Positions 51,627 through 58,355 of a stretch of 64,000 nt of DNA are shown piece by piece. How positions within the stretch are numbered: the stretch's first letter is position 1; each line of letters opens with the position of its first letter. The stretch comes from CALEMW01 sp964343835. Its GTDB lineage: Bacteria > Krumholzibacteriota > Krumholzibacteriia > LZORAL124-64-63. A program made the translations under genes and the position numbers. The notes below the pieces were generated by a model. That model made no database searches. It had not been told where the DNA came from and saw only the letters and a program-made list of their open reading frames with translations. Location of the stretch: the NCBI GenBank assembly GCA_964343835.1, contig CAYFKR010000005.1:145643-209642 (forward strand), written 5' to 3'.

Positions 51627-52760
51627 ATGAAGGTGACCGTTCTCGGGGCCGGCCTGGTGGGCGGCCCCATGGCCGAGGATCTGGCGGCCGACCCCCGCTT
51701 CGACGTGACCGTGGCCGACCGCGACCTGGCGGCCCTTGGCCGCGTGGCCTCGCGGGCCGACGTGTCGGTGCGCGAGGCGGACCTGGCGTCACCGGCGGCG
51801 GTTCGCTCGGCGGTCGTGGACGCCGACCTCGTGGTGGACGCCGTCCCCGGTCACATGGGCTACGCCACCGTCCGCACGATCATCGAAGCGGGCGTGGACG
51901 TGGTCTCCATCTCCTTCTTCGCCGAGGACCCCTTCGCCCTCGACGACCTGGCTCGCGAGCGCGGCGTGATCGCCGTGGTGGACTGCGGCGTGTTCCCGGG
52001 CATGGGCAGCGTGCTGTGCATGGACGCCGTCCGTTCGCTGGACCGCGCCGATGCCGTCGAGGTGTTGGTGGGCGGCCTGCCCGAGAAACCCGTGGAGCCG
52101 TTGCTCTACCGTTCGGTCTACTCGCCGTCCGACGTGATCGAGATGTACACCCGCCCCGCCCGCTTCCTGCGCGGTGGTCGAGAAATCGTCATGCCCGCCC
52201 TCTCCGATGTCGAGACGATGGCCTGGCCCGGCCTCGGCGACCTGGAGTACTTCAACACCGACGGCATCCGCACCATGGCCCGCACCCTCGACGTGCCGAA
52301 CCAGCGCGAGAAGACATTCCGCTGGCCCGGCACCGCAGCGCGCATGGAGCTGCTGCGCGACCTCGGCCTGTTCTCCGAGACCCCGGTCCACGTCGCCGGC
52401 ACCGATGTCCGCCCCGTGGACGTGACCCTGCCCCTGCTCGCCGAGCGTTGGCGCATGCCCTTGGGCGAAGGGGACATCACGGTGATGGAGATCCGCGTGG
52501 CGGGGGAGAAGGACGGCGAGCCGTCGGAGATCGTGTGGCGGGTCCACGACCGGTGGGACCCGGAAACCGGGCACCTGTCCATGGCGCGCACGACTGGCTA
52601 CACGGCCACCGCGGCCGTGCGGGCCGTGGCGGAGAAGCGGTACGTGGAGGTGGGGGTCTCGCCGCCGGAGTACCTGGGGCGGGATCCGGAGGTGACGGCG
52701 TTCCTGCTGGAGAGGTTGCGCGAGCGAGGCGTGGTGTACGAGCGCGTATCCGACCTCTGA
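51627..52760 (+). CDS. saccharopine dehydrogenase-family oxidoreductase
   Basis: The 377-residue protein has an N-terminal Rossmann site (VTVLGAGLVGGPMAEDLA), the blocks AVPGHMGYATVRTIIEAGVD and VVDCGVFPGMGSVLCMDAV, and a C-terminal domain like that of saccharopine dehydrogenases. Relatives act in lysine or carboxyspermidine metabolism, so the substrate cannot be fixed from sequence. The ATG at 51627 has GGAGGT 5 bases upstream. The region between the previous terminator and this ATG would hold its promoter. Its stop is 7 bases from that of the convergent barrel gene. Confidence 0.88.
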   Translation: MKVTVLGAGLVGGPMAEDLAADPRFDVTVADRDLAALGRVASRADVSVREADLASPAAVRSAVVDADLVVDAVPGHMGYATVRTIIEAGVDVVSISFFAEDPFALDDLARERGVIAVVDCGVFPGMGSVLCMDAVRSLDRADAVEVLVGGLPEKPVEPLLYRSVYSPSDVIEMYTRPARFLRGGREIVMPALSDVETMAWPGLGDLEYFNTDGIRTMARTLDVPNQREKTFRWPGTAARMELLRDLGLFSETPVHVAGTDVRPVDVTLPLLAERWRMPLGEGDITVMEIRVAGEKDGEPSEIVWRVHDRWDPETGHLSMARTTGYTATAAVRAVAEKRYVEVGVSPPEYLGRDPEVTAFLLERLRERGVVYERVSDL

Positions 52761-52767
52761 GCCGCGA

Positions 52768-53853
52768 CTACCAGCGCCACGCCACCCCCGCCGACGCCGT
52801 CGTGCCGCTCCAGTCGTACGCGACCGCGTCGGACGATTGATCCCGCCACGAGACGGTCGCTCGCACGAGCGCCCCGTCCCTGCTTCCCGACAGCGACTTC
52901 TCCAGCGAGGCGTACCCTTCCAGCACGGTGTCGCGGCGGGTGGTCACCCCGTCGCCGTCGTCGAAGAGGATCTCGCCGTAGTCGTCCTCCGACCACCGGC
53001 CTCCGATCTCCAGCCAAGCGGCGCCGGGTGTGAGGATCTTCATCGCGGCGGAGGCGGTGGGGCCGGACCTCGCGTAGCGGTCCAGCAGCGGGTTGTCCAC
53101 CAGGTCCTCCTGGACCCAGTGGGGGAAGTCGGCGAGGGAGAGGCGCAGGGCCGCCGACGCGCGCAGGCCGATCCGATCGGACACGCCCTGGGACACGTTC
53201 GCGGCCACGGTCAGCTGGGCCGCCTTCGGCGTGCCGAGGGTGCCCCACACGGCAGGGGCGACCGGGTCGTGGAACCACTTGCCGCCCAGCCGGACGGCGG
53301 CGCCGAGGGTGGTGCGGCTCTCGCTGAACCGCTTCACCTCGAGCAGGCCGTGGGGTTCGAGGAAGCTCTCCTCCGGCAGGTCGGCGTAGGACCGCATCCG
53401 GAAGCCGAGCACGCCGCGGAGCATTACGTCGGGCGCCGGGTACGACTTCCGGGTCAGGTATCCGTCCACCTCGGTGTGATCGTAGAGGGCGCCGTCCTCG
53501 AGCTGGGACCGCACCGTGAACCGCATGCCGCCGCCCGACGCCGGCCGACCGCTTCCTTCCGACACGATCCGCTCGATGCCCACCGCGTGCCGCATGAAGT
53601 CGAGAGGCACGTCCTCGTCGAACAGGTCCAGCGAACCGGCGTAGCTCCAGCGCCAGAACGAGGCGCCGTCGCGGGAGGTCGCCGTGAGGTCCAGGGAGCC
53701 GGAGCGCACCAGGGACGACGGCTCGTCCGCGAGGCCGAGGGGATGGTCGAGGGAGGCCAGGTCCGCGGACGCGGTCCCCTTGACGACGGTGTCGGCGATG
53801 GTCGGTGCGGCGATGACGGAGAGGAGCAGGAGGGTGGAGACGAGGCGGATCAT
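52768..53853 (-). CDS. secreted beta-barrel-like protein
   Basis: The 361-residue product has a signal peptide (LVSTLLLLSVIAAPTIA) and a long series of amphipathic strands ending in GTTASAGVAWRW, a terminal aromatic strand typical of outer-membrane barrels. No named domain is recognised. It lies 62 bases after the Asp-loop protein gene on the same strand, but a strong hairpin separates them. Confidence 0.6.
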   Translation of the reverse strand: MIRLVSTLLLLSVIAAPTIADTVVKGTASADLASLDHPLGLADEPSSLVRSGSLDLTATSRDGASFWRWSYAGSLDLFDEDVPLDFMRHAVGIERIVSEGSGRPASGGGMRFTVRSQLEDGALYDHTEVDGYLTRKSYPAPDVMLRGVLGFRMRSYADLPEESFLEPHGLLEVKRFSESRTTLGAAVRLGGKWFHDPVAPAVWGTLGTPKAAQLTVAANVSQGVSDRIGLRASAALRLSLADFPHWVQEDLVDNPLLDRYARSGPTASAAMKILTPGAAWLEIGGRWSEDDYGEILFDDGDGVTTRRDTVLEGYASLEKSLSGSRDGALVRATVSWRDQSSDAVAYDWSGTTASAGVAWRW

Positions 53854-53869
53854 GGCCGGCCTTTCGGTT

Positions 53870-53897
53870 CGGGCGGGAGCCCGAAGGCTCCCGCCCG
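53870..53897 (-). terminator. hairpin after the Asp-loop protein gene
   Basis: A perfect 12-bp stem (CGGGCGGGAGCC / GGCTCCCGCCCG) with a CGAA loop. No T-tract. Confidence 0.6.
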
Positions 53898-53915
53898 TCA
53901 GGGGAGGGACGGAGG

Positions 53916-54377
53916 CTAGCGCCGGCCGCCCCGACGGCCCACGACGCCCTTGGAGGTGTCGCCGGTGCCGTCGCAGTCACCGGTGCCGTCGCCCGGGCCG
54001 AAGCCGGTGCCGTCGGCGGGGCCGGTGCCCGAGCCCGTGCCGTCGCCGGGACCGTAGCGGTGGCCGTTGCCGGAGAACTCGCCGCTCTTGGCGTAGGTGA
54101 AGCCCAGCATCTTCACGGGGCCTTCCACGTCGTGGTTGCGACCCCACTGGTGCATGGCGCCGGTGCCGTCGCCGGCGGGGACGTAATCCGGGTCCTGGCC
54201 GTTGGGGATGCCGTCGCCGTCGGCGTCGGGAGCGAGGTCGTTGAAACCGTCGCCGTCCTCGTCCACGAAGTTGCAGACGCCGTCGCCGGAACCGTAGCCG
54301 AAGGACTGGGCCTGGGCGGTGGCGGCGAAGAGGCCGAGGGCCAGCAGGGCCAGCAGGGTGATGATCGTCTTGCGCAT
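53916..54377 (-). CDS. secreted protein with calcium-loop and Gly-Asp repeats
   Basis: The 153-residue product has a signal peptide (LLALLALGLFAATAQA). Two calcium-binding-type loops follow (DEDGDGFNDL, DADGDGIPNGQDPD), as in thrombospondin type 3 or EF-hand-like repeats, then a low-complexity stretch of GDGTG/GSGTG/ADGTG/GPGDG units and a basic tail (VVGRRGGRR). The ATG at 54377 has AAGGAG about 9 bases upstream. It lies downstream of the cytochrome operon but is separated from it by a terminator. Function is unknown. Confidence 0.7.
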   Translation of the reverse strand: MRKTIITLLALLALGLFAATAQAQSFGYGSGDGVCNFVDEDGDGFNDLAPDADGDGIPNGQDPDYVPAGDGTGAMHQWGRNHDVEGPVKMLGFTYAKSGEFSGNGHRYGPGDGTGSGTGPADGTGFGPGDGTGDCDGTGDTSKGVVGRRGGRR

Positions 54378-54560
54378 GGTCGGTGCTCCTTGTTGGAGGG
54401 TGGATTTAGTAGTTTCGAAACTCATTGATGCATGATCCGGGCCCGACCGTGCGAAGGTTGGATGGCGTTGAAGACAGGAAGGTTACAGAGTTTCAAATAC
54501 CCAGCGGATCACTCGACATGTCCGCAGGGGAACGGCGGGTGAACGATCAGGGACAATGAG

Positions 54561-54585
54561 AAACGGGGCCCCCGAAGGGGCCCCG
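54561..54585 (-). terminator. intrinsic terminator of the cytochrome operon
   Basis: CGGGGCCCC / GGGGCCCCG form a perfect 9-bp stem with a CGAA loop, followed on the minus strand by TTTC. It lies 30 bases past the octaheme gene stop. Confidence 0.7.
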
Positions 54586-54614
54586 CCGCGGACAAGCGTC
54601 ATGCGTGGGCTCGA

Positions 54615-56018
54615 TCATCTCATCCGCTTCAACACCGGGTCTTCCTTGTAGCCCAGGGCCTCCCAGTCCAGCCGGCCGCCCTCGTCGTGGCAGTCCAGGC
54701 AGGACAGGGCGTTCGCCACGGGCACCACGCCGTGGTAGATGCCCATGTAGCGCTTCACGTCCACCCATTCGTACTCGAAGTGCTCGAGTCCGTAGGCGGC
54801 GTGGCCGCCCTCCTGGACCGCGTGCTCGATGTCGCCGTTGCCGAAGAACTCGTCCACGGCGATGGGCACCAGCCAGCCCTCGTCCACCAGACGGGGGAGC
54901 TTGGCGCGGTGCAGCTTGAAGGGGTAGATCTTCGCGTCCCTGTCCTTCTTGTCGCCGACGGGCGCCATGGTGCTGATCACGCCGTCCTTGCCGGGCTCGG
55001 CCTTCTCGCCCATGGGCTGGTGGACGGTCGATCCGTTCCACCAGGCGTACTCGGGCACCACGTTCTCGCCGAACGTGATGGTGGCCGACCACTTCTTGGC
55101 GTCGGGGTGATATTTGGGCGTGGACCAGTCGCGCACCATGTCGGTGCGGTCGGTCTTGGCGAAGGTCGGGATGTGGCAGGTCTCGCAGGCCACGCGCTCG
55201 GCATGACGGTCCAGCACGAGCTTGCCGTGGGGGGCGGCGTCGTGGCAGTTGGTGCAGCGCAGGCTCTCGCCGGGACGGTCGGTGCCGGCCAGGTCGGCGC
55301 CGCGGCCGAGCACGCGGTGGTCCTCGCCCTCGTGGCAGTCGATGCAGGCCATGTCCTGGCCGTCGGTGCCCATGTGGACGTCGTACGTGCGGTCGGTGTC
55401 GGCCAGCTCGTACTCGATGTCGCCGCGCTTGAAGTTGGGTCCGCCGCCGGCGCCGGAGTGGCAGCGCAGGCACATCTTGCGCTTGGGCAGGCTGATGCGC
55501 TTGGCGATGGAATCCAGGCCGCGCTGGTTGCGGCCGTGGAGGATGGAACGCCACACCTGGTTGCCGTTCTCGTCCGTGGTGATGTCGCGACGGTAGCCGC
55601 TGGCGTGGCAGATGAGGCAGTCGATGTTCTCGAGCTGCTCGCGCGACAGCGTCGGCTCGGGCTTCAGGCCCAGGCCGGCGTGGCACTTCGAGCACCCCTG
55701 CGCCAGCACCTTGCCGTCCTCGTTCTCGACGTTGCCGATCCAGCTGGGCATGGGGTTGGTGCAGAAGTCGTTGATCGTGTTCAGCTTGCCGAGGCGCTTG
55801 CCGTCCACGTTCTCCAGGCCGGGGTTCTCGCCGCGCCACTGGTAGTGCTGGGAGTGGAAGAAGCTCTCGGCCTCCTCCTCATGGCACTCCAGGCAGGTGG
55901 CCGTGCCCTCGTAATGCTCGAAATGCTCCGCGTGCGACGCCGGGGCGGCGCCGGCCCCGAGGGGGCCGGACACCGCCGCGATGGCGAAGAGCACGAGGAT
56001 CACGCTCGTTCCCTTCAT
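54615..56018 (-). CDS. octaheme c-type cytochrome (tetrathionate-reductase-like)
   Basis: The 467-residue exported protein (signal LFAIAAVSGPLGAGA) has eight CxxCH sites: CLECH, CSKCH, CLICH, CLRCH, CIDCH, CTNCH, CETCH and CLDCH. The spacing of the second and third (GCSKCHAGLGLKPE then ENIDCLICHASGY) resembles octaheme tetrathionate reductase (Otr) proteins, which reduce tetrathionate, nitrite or hydroxylamine in vitro. A role in periplasmic electron transfer is certain; the substrate is not. It is the last gene of a three-gene unit with a DUF3373 porin and a monoheme cytochrome. Confidence 0.87.
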   Translation of the reverse strand: MKGTSVILVLFAIAAVSGPLGAGAAPASHAEHFEHYEGTATCLECHEEEAESFFHSQHYQWRGENPGLENVDGKRLGKLNTINDFCTNPMPSWIGNVENEDGKVLAQGCSKCHAGLGLKPEPTLSREQLENIDCLICHASGYRRDITTDENGNQVWRSILHGRNQRGLDSIAKRISLPKRKMCLRCHSGAGGGPNFKRGDIEYELADTDRTYDVHMGTDGQDMACIDCHEGEDHRVLGRGADLAGTDRPGESLRCTNCHDAAPHGKLVLDRHAERVACETCHIPTFAKTDRTDMVRDWSTPKYHPDAKKWSATITFGENVVPEYAWWNGSTVHQPMGEKAEPGKDGVISTMAPVGDKKDRDAKIYPFKLHRAKLPRLVDEGWLVPIAVDEFFGNGDIEHAVQEGGHAAYGLEHFEYEWVDVKRYMGIYHGVVPVANALSCLDCHDEGGRLDWEALGYKEDPVLKRMR

Positions 56019-56027
56019 CGATTCCTC

Positions 56028-57755
56028 CTAGAACCGCACGGTCGTGCTGAGGGACATGACGGTCGCCTTGTCGAAGGACGGGTAGCCGACCATCGGGGTG
56101 GCCGCCAGGTCCTTCGGGGCGCCCAGGTGCCAGCCCGAGCCGCTGTAGTCGTAGTCGTACTGCATGAAGTCCAGCTTGCAGATGAACTTCTTGGCGATGC
56201 GGTGGGTCAGGTAGACCTCGATCACCGAGCCGCGGGTGCCGGTCTTCGGGGCGAAGATGTCGTCGGCGCCGTGGCTGAAGTTGAACCAGTACTCGCTGCC
56301 CTTGTTGTACTCCACGCCCAGCTTGGTCTTCTTGTTGGCGAACTTGTAGCGCACGCCGGCATAGGCCATCTTGCCGGTCTGCTCCTCCGGGGTGTCGAAG
56401 GGGTCGCAGAACAGGCCGCCGAAGGGCGTGGTCACGGCCTCGGGGTGGCTCTTCATGACCTGGTAGCTGGCGAAGGCGTCGAACTGGTCGTTCTCGTACA
56501 TGACGAGGAAGCCGGCCAGGTCGATGTCGCCCAGGTTGGCCGAGGGCGCGAAGCGCATGACCATGGGGGCGCCGATGGCGTCGCCGCTGACCGGGTTGTC
56601 CGGCAGCACCACGAGGCCGTTGAAGCCGTCGGTCACGTCGAAGGCGCGGGCCACGGTCGACTGCACGTACCAGCCGTCCTTGTTCCACACGTCCCAGTTG
56701 AAGCCGAAGAAGTGGGCGTCCTTCAGGCGGTCGGCCGGGCGCTTCAGGTTCTCGGCGGCGCCGAAGCCCGACTCGTAGCCCAGGCCGTAGCACAGGCGGA
56801 ACTTGCTGTACTCGCTCACGGCGAAGCCGGCGGTGATGCCGTCGAACTGGAAGTCGATGAGCGAACCCAGCGGGGTGCCGGCGCGCATCTCGTCGTCACG
56901 CAGGTGCATGGGCGGGCCGCCCGCGCTCGGACGACGGCCGAAGCTCAGGTACAGCGAGGTGTCGGCGATGTTGCGCCAGTTGAAGTAGGCGCGCTCCACG
57001 CGGAGGATGTCGCTGTTGGGGATGCGGCCCGAGTTGCCGTCCATGTTCAGGCTGTTGCTCTGGCCGTTGAAGATCTGCACGCCCGAGCTGTCGCCCCAGG
57101 GCTTGTACATGGTCAGGCGGCCCTGGAAGTCCAGGTTGTCGTCGATCTTCGAGTTCATGTTCAGGCGCAGGCGGTTGGTGTACAGGACGTCGTTGTTGTA
57201 GTCGTAGGCGTCCTGCATCACGCCGGGGGCGGCGGCCATCATCTGCATGGCGCCGTCCATCAGGCCGGCCCACATCTCGGGAGTCATGGTCATGGGGTCC
57301 ATGCCGTTCATCACGGCCATGGCCGTCAGCAGGTCCTGCATGCCCGACTGCAGGCCGGCGAACGACAGGGAGTTCGCGTAGGCCATGTAGTTGCCGCCGT
57401 TCTGCATGACGAAGGCGTTCAGGGCGTCGAAGTCCATGGCGGTGGGGCTGGCCATGGGCAGGGGGCCCATGGGGTTCTCCTGGTTCAGACCGAAGTAGAA
57501 CAGGGTCTTGACCATGGTGTTCTGCAGGGCCATGCCGTCCATGTAGGGGGCGACGTCGCCGCTGATGTTGTTCACCTCGAACCGGAAGTCGCCGGTGAAC
57601 TCCATGCGGTCCTTGGCGGCCTTCACCTCGACCTTGCGCAGGCGCTTCTCGAGGTCGCGGACCTTCTTCTTGAGCTTGTCGGTGTCCTCGTCGGCGAACG
57701 CGAACCCGGCCGCGAACACGGTGAGGATCAGGGTCAGAGCGAACAGCTTCTTCAT
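56028..57755 (-). CDS. DUF3373-family outer-membrane porin
   Basis: The 575-residue protein has a signal peptide (LFALTLILTVFAAGFAFA), a short coiled coil (DKLKKKVRDLEKRLRKVEVK) and a long beta-barrel with DUF3373-type motifs (YLSFGRRPSAGGPPMHLR, FNWDVWNKDGWYVQSTVA), ending in TTVRF. A Met-rich stretch at ~125-170 (MTAMAVMNGMDPMTM-like) is unusual. DUF3373 proteins often sit beside multiheme cytochromes. It lies between the two cytochrome genes, 9 bases before the octaheme gene, so a porin-cytochrome assembly is plausible. Confidence 0.85.
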   Translation of the reverse strand: MKKLFALTLILTVFAAGFAFADEDTDKLKKKVRDLEKRLRKVEVKAAKDRMEFTGDFRFEVNNISGDVAPYMDGMALQNTMVKTLFYFGLNQENPMGPLPMASPTAMDFDALNAFVMQNGGNYMAYANSLSFAGLQSGMQDLLTAMAVMNGMDPMTMTPEMWAGLMDGAMQMMAAAPGVMQDAYDYNNDVLYTNRLRLNMNSKIDDNLDFQGRLTMYKPWGDSSGVQIFNGQSNSLNMDGNSGRIPNSDILRVERAYFNWRNIADTSLYLSFGRRPSAGGPPMHLRDDEMRAGTPLGSLIDFQFDGITAGFAVSEYSKFRLCYGLGYESGFGAAENLKRPADRLKDAHFFGFNWDVWNKDGWYVQSTVARAFDVTDGFNGLVVLPDNPVSGDAIGAPMVMRFAPSANLGDIDLAGFLVMYENDQFDAFASYQVMKSHPEAVTTPFGGLFCDPFDTPEEQTGKMAYAGVRYKFANKKTKLGVEYNKGSEYWFNFSHGADDIFAPKTGTRGSVIEVYLTHRIAKKFICKLDFMQYDYDYSGSGWHLGAPKDLAATPMVGYPSFDKATVMSLSTTVRF

Positions 57756-57783
57756 GGGTTTCCCTCCAGGGAAGTGATGCGGT

Positions 57784-58125
57784 CTAGCCGCAGGTCATCG
57801 GGTGCTCGGAATCTGCGGCGCCCTCGATGCAGAACTCGCGGATCACCTTCAGCATCTCGGGGGTGATGGTCTCCATCACCTTGGAGCCGTCCTCGTAGAC
57901 TTCCTCGGAGTGGTACTCCGCGTAGCCCGTCTCGAAGAACTCCTCCCACTGCTCGATGATCAGGTACATGGGGGTGTACTCGCCGGCGTCGGAGTCGACG
58001 TCGTGGCAGACCTTGCAGTTGGTCTTGTAGAGGGCCTTGCCGTCGAGCTTCTCGGCCTTCTCTTCGGCCATGGCGCCGCCGGCGATCAGGGCGACCAGGG
58101 CCAGGGTCATCAAGATTCGCTTCAT
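57784..58125 (-). CDS. monoheme c-type cytochrome
   Basis: The 113-residue protein has a signal peptide (LMTLALVALIAGGAMA) and one heme site, NCKVCHDV, about 38 residues in. The rest is helical and acidic, with a likely distal Met in TPMYLI. It resembles small soluble periplasmic electron carriers. The ATG at 58125 has GGGAGG 8 bases upstream. It is the first gene of the operon, with the porin 28 bases downstream, and has a good promoter. Confidence 0.85.
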   Translation of the reverse strand: MKRILMTLALVALIAGGAMAEEKAEKLDGKALYKTNCKVCHDVDSDAGEYTPMYLIIEQWEEFFETGYAEYHSEEVYEDGSKVMETITPEMLKVIREFCIEGAADSEHPMTCG

Positions 58126-58200
58126 CTCATGCCTCCCACGTGGCATCGGTGGAACGGAATCCGGACAGCGCCGGACGGGATTGTCAAAACTTCAACACCT

Positions 58201-58228
58201 AATCTAGCGGTAGGAGCTAGGCGGTCAA
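58201..58228 (-). promoter_or_regulatory. promoter of the cytochrome operon
   Basis: TTGACC (58228-58223), a 16-base spacer and TAGATT (58206-58201) on the minus strand, preceded by an AT-rich stretch that may act as an UP element. Confidence 0.6.
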
Positions 58229-58292
58229 TAAAAATCGAAACCAACGAAAATCGTCTCAAAACCGCCCTCGGTCTGGTCCTTGCTTGATCGTG

Positions 58293-58301
58293 TGTTATCA
58301 T
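58293..58301 (+). promoter_or_regulatory. extended -10 of the M6 peptidase gene
   Basis: TGTTATCAT fits TGnTAnnnT, 55 bases before the ATG at 58356. The -35 region is weak. Confidence 0.45.
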
Positions 58302-58355
58302 GCGGAAAGGACGGCATCCTGCCCCGCGGACCCGATTCCCCGAACGGAGGACCCG

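Noticed and set aside
54687..57866. Plus-strand open frame of about 1059 codons opposite the cytochrome operon
   Set aside because: It has the same low-complexity antisense composition, while the minus strand has eight heme sites, signal peptides and ribosome sites.
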